A DNA stretch of 32,009 nt from Acidobacteria bacterium 13_2_20CM_2_57_6 (GCA_001917435.1 MNEA01000144.1:1-32009), one strand, 5' to 3'. Counted from the first letter of the stretch, positions 1 through 9,241 are shown. The notes: generated by a model from the sequence alone, not told the origin. Numbers and translations: made by a program.

Positions 1-244
1 ATCTGATGCCCAGGTTCCGAGCCCCTCAACAGAGCCGCGGCCGTCTTCAAGCTTCGTTCGGCAGGACTGCAAAGCGGTCTGCTGAACAAAAAAATGGCCG
101 CAAGTGTGACCTTGCGACCGCTTTACTACCCAAAGGCGATACAAGAGCAACAAACGCAAGGACAGAGTAACACGGGAGGGTTGGTTATGCAAGAGGTTTT
201 TGGTGTCGTGTCGTGGAATGTAAGAGTATGAAAGGGACTGGTAA

Positions 245-1399
245 CTAGTCCTTGAGGCCCAGCGCGATCTTCAGGATTTGATCGGCCAGGTTGCCGGAGT
301 CCACGCTGTCCATGTTTGCCAGAACGATGACACCGGCGCGCCGCTCGGGGACCAGAACAAACGCCGTGCTGGTTCCCTGCTGGCCGCCGGTGTGGGCCAC
401 GATATGAATTCCAAACTTATCCGAGATGCCCCAGCCGAGTGCGTAACCCGTCGACTTGCCATCGGGCGTTTTCTGGGGAGTCCACATCAGGTCGCGCGCG
501 GGGCGTTTAACGAATTTATCGGCCAGCATGGCGGCCTCGAAGCGCGCCATGTCGTCGGCGGAAGAAATCAGGCCGCCGCCGGGAATCTTGTAGCTGGAGT
601 CCAGAACGCCGGCGTTGCGGACGATTTCGGACTTGTCCTTGTGATACCAGCGCGTGCGGTGAGGAATGATGGTGAAAAAATCATCGGCTTGAGTTTGCGC
701 CATGCTTGCGGGCTTGAAAATATTCTCGCGCACGAAGTCCATGTATTTCTGGGACGCAGCGCCTTCAAGGACACACCCGAGAAGCGTATAGCCGTAAGTT
801 GAGTAGTTGAATTTTGTTCCCGGCTTGGCGACCAGAGGGTCAGCCGCGAAAATCTGCAGGGACTCTTCCATGCTTGCAAAATGCCGGGCGCTATCCTCGG
901 GGATGTCGCCTTTTCCGTCGCGGTTGTAGTGGCGGATGCCGCCCAGATGGCCAAGCAGCTCGCGCGAGGTGATGGGCCATTCTTTCTGCGGAAACGCGGG
1001 GCAGTATTTCTGGACGGGCGCGTCGAGGTCCAGTTTGCCGTGCTCCCAGAGCTGCAGAAGGGCGGTGGCGGTGATGGGTTTGGAAAGCGATCCAAGCCGG
1101 AAGAGCGTCGATGATGTTGCGGGGGCAGAATCCTCCAGATCCGCCATCCCGAAGCCAGCCGACCACACCGGTTCGCCGTCGAGAACAACTGCAGCGCCCA
1201 TTCCCGGCACGCTGTTCGCGGACATGAAGGTCGAAACCGCCTTTTCGATTTCGAGCCGCTTTTCCTGAGAGAGGGTCTTCTGTTGGGCGGAAACGGCGGC
1301 CGCGGACGCGAGAATGGTAAGGAGCAATCGAAGGAATAAAAGGAATGAATTGTAGAGTGAATTGGCACTGCCGAGTTGTCCGTTGATCTTCACGCGCAT
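245..1399 (-). CDS. Secreted serine hydrolase, beta-lactamase/PBP4-like (class C) family
   Basis: A 384-residue protein of the serine beta-lactamase-like family (Pfam Beta-lactamase, PF00144). Members are penicillin-binding-protein-like esterases, D-aminopeptidases or carboxypeptidases, and few are true beta-lactamases. An N-terminal hydrophobic stretch ending in AAAVSAQ (about residues 19-39) is a signal peptide, so it should act in the periplasm. The nucleophile motif SLSK lies near residues 104-107. The second motif is YST near 199 where YSN or YAN is usual, followed by YGYTLLG. The HTGG motif near 336 stands in for KTG. I chose the ATG at 1399; a GTG one codon upstream is also open, and GAGG lies very close to both. 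It is divergent from the lytic transglycosylase gene, 114 bases away, which suggests cell-wall work, but the substrate cannot be read from sequence. Confidence 0.88.
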   Translation of the reverse strand: MRVKINGQLGSANSLYNSFLLFLRLLLTILASAAAVSAQQKTLSQEKRLEIEKAVSTFMSANSVPGMGAAVVLDGEPVWSAGFGMADLEDSAPATSSTLFRLGSLSKPITATALLQLWEHGKLDLDAPVQKYCPAFPQKEWPITSRELLGHLGGIRHYNRDGKGDIPEDSARHFASMEESLQIFAADPLVAKPGTKFNYSTYGYTLLGCVLEGAASQKYMDFVRENIFKPASMAQTQADDFFTIIPHRTRWYHKDKSEIVRNAGVLDSSYKIPGGGLISSADDMARFEAAMLADKFVKRPARDLMWTPQKTPDGKSTGYALGWGISDKFGIHIVAHTGGQQGTSTAFVLVPERRAGVIVLANMDSVDSGNLADQILKIALGLKD

Positions 1400-1513
1400 C
1401 ACCTCGAAGGCGAGTCTACCCCAATGGACAGGGGCTCGGAATGGTGGTCAGAGAGTCACCACGGCACGCGGAAAGCGTTGACCCGGATGGGAAGCCCTCC
1501 TTACCATGGAGAG

Positions 1514-3295
1514 ATGACACAACGGCTGCACATTGCCGCGGGAGTCCTGTTCTTCGCAGCAAGCATCCTGGGTTGCGAGGACGCGGGAAAGAAGCCTGCG
1601 CAGGCACACGTTGCGGCACTGGCTCCCGCGCCACAGGCAGCGAACGCGAAGCAGGCTGCAGTGGAACTTGCGCCCCTGCCGATATTAAATCCGCCGCGCA
1701 GGCATTACGTTTGGCTGTTGCCGCCGGTTCCCTCCGGGAAGGACTACCTGATCCAGAAAGTCCAGGAAAAATTCATTTCCGGGGAACAAAACTTCAAAGC
1801 CGGCCATTTGGAAGCCGCGCGCAAGGATTTTGACGACGCCGTGGACTGGCTGCTGGGGAGCGGCTTCGACCTTAACAGTGATCCCAAGCTGAGCGAATTG
1901 TTCCACCACGTCGTGGATACCGTGTACGCCTACGAGCTGCAGGCTTTCCGAGCGGGAGACGGCTTCAACGAGGCGCCTGCCGTTCCGGCGGCGATTGACG
2001 AAGTAGCGGAGATGACGTTTCCGGTCGATCCGGGGCTGAAAGCGCGGGCCGAGGAAGCGGCCAAGAACACTTCTCATGACCTGCCGCTGACGGTGAACGA
2101 CCAAGTCCTTTCGTTCCTCAATTTTTTCCAAACACCGCGAGGGCGTGCCATTGTGGAAACGGGATTGCGACGCGCCGGACGTTACCGCGAGATGATTTCC
2201 CGCGTGCTGCGGGAAGAAGGACTGCCGCAGGATTTGATTTACTTGGCGCAGGCCGAGAGCGCCTTCCAGCCACTGGCGCTTTCGCGCGCAGGCGCTCGAG
2301 GGATCTGGCAATTCGTGGCGTACCGCGGGCACGAGTATGGCCTCCGGCATACCTGGTGGATTGATGAGCGCCAGGATCCCGAGAAGGCCACGCGTGCGGC
2401 GGCGCAGCATCTCCGCGATCTCTACCACCTCTACGGAGACTGGTACCTGGCGATGGCCGCCTACAACTGCGGTCCCGGCAACGTGCAGAAGGGCATTGAA
2501 CGGACGGGTTATGCGGATTTCTGGGAGCTGTATAAGCGCAACGTGCTGCCGCGGGAAACGAAAAACTATGTGCCCATCATCATCGCGCTGACGCTCATTG
2601 CCAAGGATGCGGCGCATTACAACATCCAGGCTGAGCCGGAGGCGCCGGTCCCGACCGACGTGGTGAAACCAGGGCGCGCCATCGATCTGCGGCTGGTGGC
2701 GGAAACCATCGACGTGGACGTGGAAACCCTACGCTCGCTCAATCCTGCGCTGCTACGGCTAGCCACTCCAGACGATCTTGACTTTGAGTTGCACCTGCCG
2801 CTGGGCACGGCGCAAAAATTCTCCGCGGAGATCGCAGACATTCCTCCGGACAAGTGGGTGGCATGGCGGCGCCATCGCGTGGAAAGCGGAGAAACGCTGA
2901 CATCCATCGCCAAGAAGTATCACGTGACGGCCGCGGCCATTGCCGACGCCAACAATCTGGAGCGCAATGCGGCGCTCGATGCCGGAGAGAAACTGATTAT
3001 TCCGGCGGTGCAGCCGCAGTCGGAAACGAAACGCCGGTTGGTCAGTTATCGCGTGCGGCGCGGCGACACGTTCTTGGGAATCGCCGACCGCTTTAATGTG
3101 AGCGCGGACGACTTGCGGAAATGGAATCGCTTGAAAGCCAACCGGGTGAGCCGCGGCATGGTGCTGCGCATCTATGCGCTCGGCGGCGCTCTGGAAACTT
3201 CACCGGCGCGGGCACGTTCCAGGTCAAAGAAGAAGACCACGCAGCCGGCGGCAGGGGGCACGCCGGGCGGGGCGGTTGCCGCGAATCACAACTAA
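1514..3295 (+). CDS. MltD-like membrane-bound lytic murein transglycosylase with LysM repeats
   Basis: A 593-residue lipoprotein predicted to cleave peptidoglycan glycan strands and release 1,6-anhydro-muropeptides. The N-terminus is a lipoprotein signal with Cys21 after ILG. A Pro/Ala linker and an alpha-helical region (about 70-210) precede the SLT domain (about 215-350). The catalytic Glu is E248 in QAESAF, followed by the family signatures GARGIWQF and AAYNCGPGNV. Two LysM peptidoglycan-binding modules follow (about 454-497 and 511-554), after a weaker LysM-like stretch near 390-413. The tail is basic and Ala/Gly-rich. The reading frame is open upstream to 1376, but those codons overlap the divergent gene and lack a signal peptide, so the ATG at 1514 that starts the lipoprotein signal is preferred. 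Domain order matches E. coli MltD. It is probably anchored in the outer membrane. Confidence 0.92.
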   Translation: MTQRLHIAAGVLFFAASILGCEDAGKKPAQAHVAALAPAPQAANAKQAAVELAPLPILNPPRRHYVWLLPPVPSGKDYLIQKVQEKFISGEQNFKAGHLEAARKDFDDAVDWLLGSGFDLNSDPKLSELFHHVVDTVYAYELQAFRAGDGFNEAPAVPAAIDEVAEMTFPVDPGLKARAEEAAKNTSHDLPLTVNDQVLSFLNFFQTPRGRAIVETGLRRAGRYREMISRVLREEGLPQDLIYLAQAESAFQPLALSRAGARGIWQFVAYRGHEYGLRHTWWIDERQDPEKATRAAAQHLRDLYHLYGDWYLAMAAYNCGPGNVQKGIERTGYADFWELYKRNVLPRETKNYVPIIIALTLIAKDAAHYNIQAEPEAPVPTDVVKPGRAIDLRLVAETIDVDVETLRSLNPALLRLATPDDLDFELHLPLGTAQKFSAEIADIPPDKWVAWRRHRVESGETLTSIAKKYHVTAAAIADANNLERNAALDAGEKLIIPAVQPQSETKRRLVSYRVRRGDTFLGIADRFNVSADDLRKWNRLKANRVSRGMVLRIYALGGALETSPARARSRSKKKTTQPAAGGTPGGAVAANHN

Positions 3296-3415
3296 GTCTT
3301 TTTGTATGAATACTATATGCCAGGCCAAGAGGCTTGAGGGGTCTTCCGGCGCAATTTGCTCTCCTAACGCCTTCCGCATTTCTGGCTGTCTCTCACACGG
3401 AACAACGCAGAATGC

Positions 3416-3444
3416 TTGACAACGCACGGCGAGTACGGTAACAA
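3416..3444 (+). promoter_or_regulatory. Sigma-70-type promoter for the charged small protein
   Basis: TTGACA (3416-3421) is followed after exactly 17 bases by TAACAA (3439-3444). The consensus -35 box, the ideal spacing and a position about 100 bases ahead of the start at 3549 make this a credible promoter. It has not been tested. Confidence 0.5.
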
Positions 3445-3548
3445 CGGCTCACGGACGGGGTGGAATATTGATATAACTCCGGCCAGAACAGCGACCCAAA
3501 AGGCCCTTTTGTGCGCGGGCCCCAGGGATTCTCCCAGGGGAGGATGGA

Positions 3549-3854
3549 ATGGATTTCGAGAAGGACAATTTCGAAGACGACAACGAGCTGTCTCGGCTGG
3601 AGGACGACGAGGAGCTGGCGGGCGAAACGGAAGAAGTCGTCGAAACCGAGGAAGAGGATTTGGTGATGGTCGGCGAAGAACCCGAGGAAGAAGCGCCAGC
3701 GCCAAGACCGGCGCCTAAGCCTGCGGCAAAAAAACCAGCCAAAAAAGCAGCAAAGAGGAAAGCCACCCCGAAGAAAAAGGCAAAGAAATCGAAACCGAAG
3801 AAGGCCGCGAAGAAGAAAGCGAAGAAGCCAGCGAGAAAGAAAAAGAGGCGTTAG
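3549..3854 (+). CDS. Small charged protein: acidic N-terminal half, Lys/Ala/Pro histone-H1-like tail
   Basis: A 101-residue protein with two opposite halves. Residues 1-50 are strongly acidic (runs such as EDDNE and EEVVETEEED). Residues 52-101 are Lys/Ala/Pro-rich with repeated AKK, PKK and KKAKK units ending in KKKRR, like eukaryotic histone H1 or bacterial Hc1/AlgP-type tails. No globular domain or signal peptide is visible. A role in binding nucleic acid is inferred from composition only; the acidic half could mask the basic tail or bind another protein. The start ATG has a purine-rich GGGGAGGA upstream. A good promoter precedes it and a strong terminator follows, so it is probably transcribed alone. 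The low-complexity sequence means similarity searches would be unreliable. Confidence 0.75.
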   Translation: MDFEKDNFEDDNELSRLEDDEELAGETEEVVETEEEDLVMVGEEPEEEAPAPRPAPKPAAKKPAKKAAKRKATPKKKAKKSKPKKAAKKKAKKPARKKKRR

Positions 3855-3888
3855 GTTTTTTTTGAAACGAGAAGTCGGAGTGAGAAGG

Positions 3889-3920
3889 AAGCCGGAACAT
3901 CCGTTCCGGCTTTTCTTTTT
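3889..3920 (+). terminator. Rho-independent terminator after the charged small protein
   Basis: AAGCCGGAA (3889-3897) pairs perfectly with TTCCGGCTT (3904-3912) around a 6-base loop, and the T-rich tract runs to 3920. It lies 35 bases after the stop codon at 3854. Confidence 0.85.
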
Positions 3921-4069
3921 GCGGAATAACCCTCCCGGAGTGGGACTATCAATGCAGCTGGCTGTTTCCCACATTGATTGCCGAGTTTTTCAAATCAGGA
4001 AGGAGATTTCTCGGCGAAGCGAAGTGCTTGCCGTAAGCTAATGCCCGGCCAAACGCATTTCAGGGTGAG

Positions 4070-5290
4070 TCATTCGCAAACGGCGAGCACCACGAGCGTG
4101 GCGTCATCCTGCCAGCGGCCCCCGCTGAACTCAGCTACTGCGGCCAGGATTTTCGCTTGCAATTCATCGGCGGATAAATGGCGGTGATCTTCCAGCAAGC
4201 GCAGCAGGCGGGCTTCGCCAAACTCCTCGCCCGCGGTGTTGCCGGCTTCCGTGACGCCATCAGTGAACAAAATCACTCGATCACCCGCGAACAATTGCGC
4301 TGAGCCCATTTCATAACTCCGGCCGTCGAAAACACCCAGCACCGGGCCGCCGTCCCGCAACCGCTCGTGGGAACCGTCGCTGCGCACCACGAACGGCGCA
4401 TTGTGACCGGCGTTGACGTAGGCCAGCCGCCGGGCAGGGCCGTCCAGGTGCGCGTAGAAAAACGTGATGAAGCGGTCACTCTCCGTATTCCGATAGACAA
4501 TGGAATTCAGCCGGCTGCAGAGAAGATGGGGCGCAACCGTGAGCGAAGACAGTCCGCGCACGGCCGCCTGCAGATTGGACATCAGCAGCGCCGCGGGCAT
4601 GCCCTTTCCGGCCACGTCGGCGATGCAGATTCCCATGGTTGTTTCGTCCAGTGGCAGGATATCGAAATAATCGCCGCCTACCAGCCGGGCCGACTGCCAC
4701 GCGCTGGCAATTTCATATCCCGGCATTTGCGGAATCTCGCGCGGCAGAAGCTTTTCCTGGATGGCCTTGGCCTCGGCGATCTCACGCTCCTGCTCTTGCA
4801 GATGAAGCAGTGCCTCTTCCCGTGCCCGGGCCTCTTCCTGGGCGCGCCGGCGCGATTCGCGGCGCTCGCGCCCCAGGCCGATCTGCTTGGTAAGGATTTC
4901 CAGCAGTCGCGTGTTGGTCCACGGCTTCTCCACAAAGTCGCTTACACCGAATTGCATCGCTTCGACTGCTAGGCCCACGGTGGCCCAGCCGGTCATGGCC
5001 ACGACCGGCGGAGCATCCTCAATCTCCTTCAATCGGCTGAGCACATCCAGCCCTTCACGGCCTGAAGTCGTGTCGCGCGCGTAGTTCAGGTCGATGAGGA
5101 GAATATCGAACTCCTGGTGCGCTACCGCCGCCAGCAAGTCCACTGGGGAATTCACCGTTACGATGCTGTAGCCATGCCCTTTGAGCAACAGGCGCAGCGC
5201 ATCTAAAACGTCCTGCTGGTCATCGGCAATCAGAATTCGCGGCTGCATCGGTTCGCGTACCGGTGAAATCTCTAGCGTTACGGCGGTCAT
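4070..5290 (-). CDS. Response regulator with PP2C/SpoIIE-type serine phosphatase output (RsbU-like)
   Basis: A 406-residue signalling protein. Residues 17-135 are a receiver domain with the acidic pair D23-D24, phospho-acceptor D67, switch T100 and conserved K122. Residues 140-185 are a charged helical coiled-coil linker (RRRAQEEARAREEALLHLQ). Residues 190-405 are a PPM/SpoIIE phosphatase domain with metal-site motifs GGDYFD, DVAGKGMPAALLMS, NAGHNAPF, FTDGVTEA and QDDATLVVL. Proteins of this design dephosphorylate STAS-type anti-anti-sigma factors in partner-switching pathways, or make similar Ser/Thr signals, when the receiver is phosphorylated. No histidine kinase, anti-sigma or STAS partner is adjacent. 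The only STAS module in the window (near 18.9 kb) lacks a phosphorylatable Ser after its conserved Asp. The start ATG at 5290 is preceded by GAGGGAT. It is probably a single-gene unit. Confidence 0.92.
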   Translation of the reverse strand: MTAVTLEISPVREPMQPRILIADDQQDVLDALRLLLKGHGYSIVTVNSPVDLLAAVAHQEFDILLIDLNYARDTTSGREGLDVLSRLKEIEDAPPVVAMTGWATVGLAVEAMQFGVSDFVEKPWTNTRLLEILTKQIGLGRERRESRRRAQEEARAREEALLHLQEQEREIAEAKAIQEKLLPREIPQMPGYEIASAWQSARLVGGDYFDILPLDETTMGICIADVAGKGMPAALLMSNLQAAVRGLSSLTVAPHLLCSRLNSIVYRNTESDRFITFFYAHLDGPARRLAYVNAGHNAPFVVRSDGSHERLRDGGPVLGVFDGRSYEMGSAQLFAGDRVILFTDGVTEAGNTAGEEFGEARLLRLLEDHRHLSADELQAKILAAVAEFSGGRWQDDATLVVLAVCE

Positions 5291-5531
5291 TTCTGGCTAT
5301 CCCTCTACTCCACGGGCCCGAGTGTCCGCCCGGCTGCTGCAAACCGGGGCAGCCAAGGTGCCAGTGATGCCTCGAAGTAACAGCTTTAACGTGAATGGCT
5401 TGTGTGAAATCGAGGAAGAATGGTATGCCTGCGTCTGGCCACTAGCGGGAACACCCGTCCCAATTTCGGACACCGCGAGAAGACAAGACGTTCCTGCTAA
5501 CAAGCAAAGTCCTCTTGCAAGACAGCATTTC

Positions 5532-6926
5532 TCACAGTACCGGTTCGTTCCAGTTCTCGAGCGTCTCCTTGACCTTGTGCAGGAACTGGTGGGCGATGGC
5601 GCCGTCCACCACGCGGTGGTCGTAGCTCAGCGTCACATAGCACATCGCGCGGATGGCGATGGAGTCATTGATGACCACAGGGCGCTTCTCGATGGCGCCG
5701 AGACCGAGGATCCCCACGTTGGGCTGGCTGATTACCGGCAGACCGAACAGGCCGCCAAAGACGCCCGGATTGGTGATGGAGAAGGTGCTCTCCTGGACTT
5801 CCTCGGGCTTCAGTTTTTTCGAGCGAGCGCGCTCCGCAAGGTCGTTCATGTTGCGCTGAATACCGAGAATGTTTTTCTCGTCGGCGTTTTTCACTACCGG
5901 CACGAGCAAGCCCCAGTCGAGCGCCACGGCAATCCCGACGTTGATCTCCTTGTGCAGGATCACGTTGGTGCCGTCGAGCGAGGCGTTCAGCGTGGGATAT
6001 GCGCGCAGCCCCGCGACCGCAGCCTTCACAAAGAAGGGCATGAATGTCAGCTTGGTTTCGTAGCGCTTCTCAAATTCGTCCTTGGACTTCGCTCGTAATG
6101 CGGCCACCTTGCTCATGTCGATTTCATCGACGGAGTAGACGTGCGCGGAAACACGCTTCGACGCCACCATGTGCTCGGCGATGCGCTGCCGCATGGTGCT
6201 CATAGGATGTACTTCGTAATTGCCAAAGTACATCTTTTCGCGCGGCACGGCCGTTTCGAGCGCTACGTGCGCCATCGCTCCGGAGGCTCCCGGTGTAGCT
6301 GCCGGTGGCGGGGGAGGTGCAGGCCGCGAAATCGGTGCGGGAGCCGCCGGAGCGGAGTACGCCGGGAGCGCAGCAGCCGGCGCGCCACCCGCGGCGATCA
6401 CTGCTTCGATGTCCTGTTTGCTGATGCGCCCGCCCGCGCCCGTACCTTCGATGGTGGAAAGATCGATGCCGTGCTCCTTGGCCATGCGCCGCACCAGCGG
6501 GGAACTGTGAATCCGCTCGCCCGAGGAACTTGAGGAAGCGGGAGCAGCCGCAACCGGGGCGGCGGCTGGAGCAGGAGCAGGCCGGGATGTGGCCGGGACA
6601 GGAGCAGTGGAAGCAGGAGCCTTTGTGGGAGCAGGTGCGGGTGCAGCCGTTTTCGCCGGAGCCGGCGCTAAGGAAGCGGCCGCAGACCCCGCCGCGTCGA
6701 TGACCCCGACGACGGTTTGAATCGGCACGGTCTGTCCTTCGCCGACTTTGATTTCTTTCAGCACGCCCGCCGAGGGCGAGGGAATTTCCGCGTCCACTTT
6801 GTCCGTGGAAATCTCAAACAACGGCTCATCGCGCTCCACCTTGTCGCCTGGCTTCTTCAGCCATTTGGTGATGGTGCCTTCGAAAATGCTCTCGCCCATC
6901 TGGGGCATTACGATGTCTACGGCCAT
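5532..6926 (-). CDS. 2-oxoacid dehydrogenase complex E2, dihydrolipoamide acyltransferase
   Basis: A 464-residue E2 core enzyme that transfers the acyl group from E1 to coenzyme A through a lipoyl arm. One lipoyl domain (about 1-77) has the lipoylated K43 in STDKVDAEIPS. A long Ala/Pro linker (about 80-135) leads to the E1/E3-binding domain (about 139-176), then a second Pro/Ala linker and the catalytic domain (about 235-464). The catalytic domain has the active-site motif SYDHRVVDG (H437, D441). It is the last gene of the lpdA-lipB-E1-alpha-E1-beta-E2 operon, 27 bases after E1-beta, with GAGGAGAG before its ATG. The FGN...VHPMSTMRQRIAEHM region resembles E2 of branched-chain or 2-oxoglutarate complexes, but sequence alone does not fix the substrate. 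Confidence 0.95.
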   Translation of the reverse strand: MAVDIVMPQMGESIFEGTITKWLKKPGDKVERDEPLFEISTDKVDAEIPSPSAGVLKEIKVGEGQTVPIQTVVGVIDAAGSAAASLAPAPAKTAAPAPAPTKAPASTAPVPATSRPAPAPAAAPVAAAPASSSSSGERIHSSPLVRRMAKEHGIDLSTIEGTGAGGRISKQDIEAVIAAGGAPAAALPAYSAPAAPAPISRPAPPPPPAATPGASGAMAHVALETAVPREKMYFGNYEVHPMSTMRQRIAEHMVASKRVSAHVYSVDEIDMSKVAALRAKSKDEFEKRYETKLTFMPFFVKAAVAGLRAYPTLNASLDGTNVILHKEINVGIAVALDWGLLVPVVKNADEKNILGIQRNMNDLAERARSKKLKPEEVQESTFSITNPGVFGGLFGLPVISQPNVGILGLGAIEKRPVVINDSIAIRAMCYVTLSYDHRVVDGAIAHQFLHKVKETLENWNEPVL

Positions 6927-6953
6927 GATTGCTCTCCTCTTCTTTCCAAAATC

Positions 6954-7973
6954 TTAATAGCGCGCCAGTTCCTTCGCGGCGGAAAAAACCTTTTTCGCAT
7001 TCGGCAGAAAGTGCTCTTCCAGCGTCGGCGCGTACGGCACGGGCGTGTCCAGCGAGGTCACGCGCACAAGCGGCCCATCGAGATCATCGAAAGCCTTTTC
7101 GAAAAGTATCGCCGCGATTTCGCCGGCGATGCCGCCCGTCCTGGTGTCTTCGTGTACGACGAGACATTTATTCGTCTTTTTCACCGAATTCAGAATCGTT
7201 TCTTCATCGAGCGGCAGCAGCGTCCGCAAATCGATCACTTCCGCTTCGATCCCTTCCTCCGCCAGCGCCTCGGCCGCTTCGAGCGAAGTGTGCATCATGG
7301 CTGCATAGGAAATGATCGTCAGGTGCTTTCCTTCGCGGCGCACCACGGCTTTGCCGATCGGCACGGTGTAATCCTCCGTTGGAACTTCCCCTTTGATGCG
7401 GCGGTAAAGAAACTTGTGCTCGAAGAACAGCACCGGGTTATTGTCCCGCACCGCGGCTTTCAGCAAACCCTTGGCATCGTAAGGCGTCGACGGATAGATC
7501 ACCTTCAGCCCCGGCGTGTGCACAAAATACATCTCCGGATTGGCCGAGTGGAACGGCCCTCCGTGCACGCCGCCTCCGGACGGCCCGCGAATCACCATGG
7601 GCGCAGGCGCATTCCACAGGTAGTGTCCCTTGGCCACAAAATTCGTAATCTGATTGAACGCGCAGACGATGAAGTCGATGAACTGCATTTCGCAGATCGG
7701 GCGCAATCCGCAATAGCTCATTCCGCAAGCCGCGCCGATGATGGCGCTCTCGCTGATCGGCGTATCGATTACGCGCTCCCATCCGAACCGCTCCAGCAGC
7801 CCCTCGCTGGTTTTGAACGCCCCGCCGTACACGCCAACATCTTCGCCCATCAAAATGACCGCCGGGTCGCGCTCCATTTCCTCGAACATCGCTTGCTTGA
7901 TGGCTTCGAGAAAAGTGACTTGCCCTCCGTTCGATACGCTGCCGTTGGGTCCGGCCCCGTTTGGTTTGGGCAT
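6954..7973 (-). CDS. 2-oxoacid dehydrogenase E1 component, beta subunit
   Basis: A 339-residue transketolase-like E1-beta subunit that pairs with the upstream E1-alpha to decarboxylate a 2-oxoacid with thiamine diphosphate. Recognisable features are GEDVGVYGGAFKTSEGL (about 42-58), IDTPISESAIIGAA, the phosphate-loop-like region RGPSGGGVHGGPFHSANPE, and the C-terminal transketolase domain around VIDLRTLLPLDEETI and VVHEDTRTGGIAGEI. The length is normal for the family. Its start is 2 bases after the E1-alpha stop codon, so translation is probably coupled. The sequence resembles subunits annotated as branched-chain 2-oxoacid or acetoin/pyruvate dehydrogenase, and I cannot separate these by eye. 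Confidence 0.94.
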   Translation of the reverse strand: MPKPNGAGPNGSVSNGGQVTFLEAIKQAMFEEMERDPAVILMGEDVGVYGGAFKTSEGLLERFGWERVIDTPISESAIIGAACGMSYCGLRPICEMQFIDFIVCAFNQITNFVAKGHYLWNAPAPMVIRGPSGGGVHGGPFHSANPEMYFVHTPGLKVIYPSTPYDAKGLLKAAVRDNNPVLFFEHKFLYRRIKGEVPTEDYTVPIGKAVVRREGKHLTIISYAAMMHTSLEAAEALAEEGIEAEVIDLRTLLPLDEETILNSVKKTNKCLVVHEDTRTGGIAGEIAAILFEKAFDDLDGPLVRVTSLDTPVPYAPTLEEHFLPNAKKVFSAAKELARY

Positions 7974-7975
7974 GG

Positions 7976-9241
7976 CTATCTCCGCGCCTTTTTCGAAGCG
8001 CTCGGTGTCCCGGGCTTTACGTTCTTTTTTGACGTCGCCTTCGTTGCCATTTTCGCCGCCGGCTTCCCACCGTTCGCGGATTTTGCGTCATCCCCAGCGG
8101 CATGCTCTGCCGGCTGTGTGTCGCCGAAGTGAATCGGCGCGTTTGCGCCACCGGAGCCCTTGCCCGATCCAAATCCTGGAACCGTCCAGACTCCCTTGAC
8201 GCTCGCTCTTGGTGGTGTCACCTCGGCAATCGGCCGCTCCCACTTCGCGCGGATCTTGTGGCAATCGTCGCCGGTGCAGTACACGCCCGTCTCGGCGAAT
8301 TCCGGCGGTGGCATCGGAGAGTGTTCCGCAAATTCCCGTTCTGCGGCGAGCAGGGTGTCAATCTTGTCCTCAATCTCTTCCTTGTTCTTGGCATCGAGGA
8401 GTTTTTCGCCCAACAAAAACCTTTCGTACAACGCGACCGGATCGCGCGCTTCCCAATACGCGCGCATCTCTTTCGGTACGTACTCGGCGGGGTCGTGTTG
8501 CGCGTGCCCCATGCGCCGGAAAGACTTCGCCTCAATCAAAATGGGGCCTTCTCCAGCCCGTGCCCGCTCCACGGCTTCTTTGGCCGTCGAGTAAACGGCC
8601 ACGATGTCGTTGCCGTCCACAATGTAACTGTCGATGCCGTAGGCCTTCGCGCGGTCTGCCAAATTCTCCAGCGGCACTTGCTTGCGCACCGGCGTCGAAT
8701 ACGCCCACAAATTATTCTCAAGAATCAAAACAAACGGCGCTTTCTGGGTGGCCGCAAAGTTCAGCCCTTCGTGAAACACGCCGGTCGAACTGCCGCCGTC
8801 GCCGATCCAAGTCATCGCCACGGTTTTCTGTCCCAGGTAGCGTCCCGCCATCGCTACGCCGGTCATCACCGGAATCAAATCGCCAAGCATGGAAATCGGC
8901 GAAACGATGTGGAGATCATCCAAGTCCCCAAAGTGGCTGGTGCCGTCCTTGCCCTTCGTCGGCGAATCGTACTTCGCCATGTGCTGCATGAAAATGTCGC
9001 GGGGCCGCACGCCCTTGACCAGCAGCGCCCCGATGTTGCGAATCATAGGCGCCAGCCAGTCTTTTTTCTCCAGTGCGTACGCGGTGCCTACGGAAATCGC
9101 TTCCTGTCCCAGGCTGGAGTAAAGCCCTCCGACAATTTTGTTTTGCCGGAACAGCTTCACCATCATGTCTTCGACGGCGCGGTTCAGCCGCATGTAGTAG
9201 TACAGGTCCATGTACTGCCGCCGCGTCAATTCTTTCTTCAT
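7976..9241 (-). CDS. 2-oxoacid dehydrogenase E1 component, alpha subunit, with Lys-rich C-terminal tail
   Basis: A 421-residue thiamine-diphosphate-binding E1-alpha subunit. The ThDP/Mg motif begins with GDGG at 147-150 and ends with ENN at 175-177. Other family features are SSLGQEAISVG (42-52), the phosphorylation-loop-like FRRMGHAQHDPAEYVP (241-256) and a C-terminal helical region to about 335. The family is usually 320-360 residues. This protein adds about 80 residues of low-complexity Gly/Ala/Ser then Lys-rich sequence (340-421, ending SASKKARR). The frame is open upstream to 9460 but overlaps lipB. The ATG at 9241 starts the normal family N-terminus (MKKELTRRQYMDLYYYMRL) and lies 14 bases after the lipB stop. 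It is the third gene of the operon. Confidence 0.94.
   Translation of the reverse strand: MKKELTRRQYMDLYYYMRLNRAVEDMMVKLFRQNKIVGGLYSSLGQEAISVGTAYALEKKDWLAPMIRNIGALLVKGVRPRDIFMQHMAKYDSPTKGKDGTSHFGDLDDLHIVSPISMLGDLIPVMTGVAMAGRYLGQKTVAMTWIGDGGSSTGVFHEGLNFAATQKAPFVLILENNLWAYSTPVRKQVPLENLADRAKAYGIDSYIVDGNDIVAVYSTAKEAVERARAGEGPILIEAKSFRRMGHAQHDPAEYVPKEMRAYWEARDPVALYERFLLGEKLLDAKNKEEIEDKIDTLLAAEREFAEHSPMPPPEFAETGVYCTGDDCHKIRAKWERPIAEVTPPRASVKGVWTVPGFGSGKGSGGANAPIHFGDTQPAEHAAGDDAKSANGGKPAAKMATKATSKKNVKPGTPSASKKARR

Noticed and set aside
187..231. A 14-codon frame after GGGAGGG near the left edge
   Set aside because: The ribosome site is reasonable, but the peptide is too short to judge and no leader-peptide features are visible.
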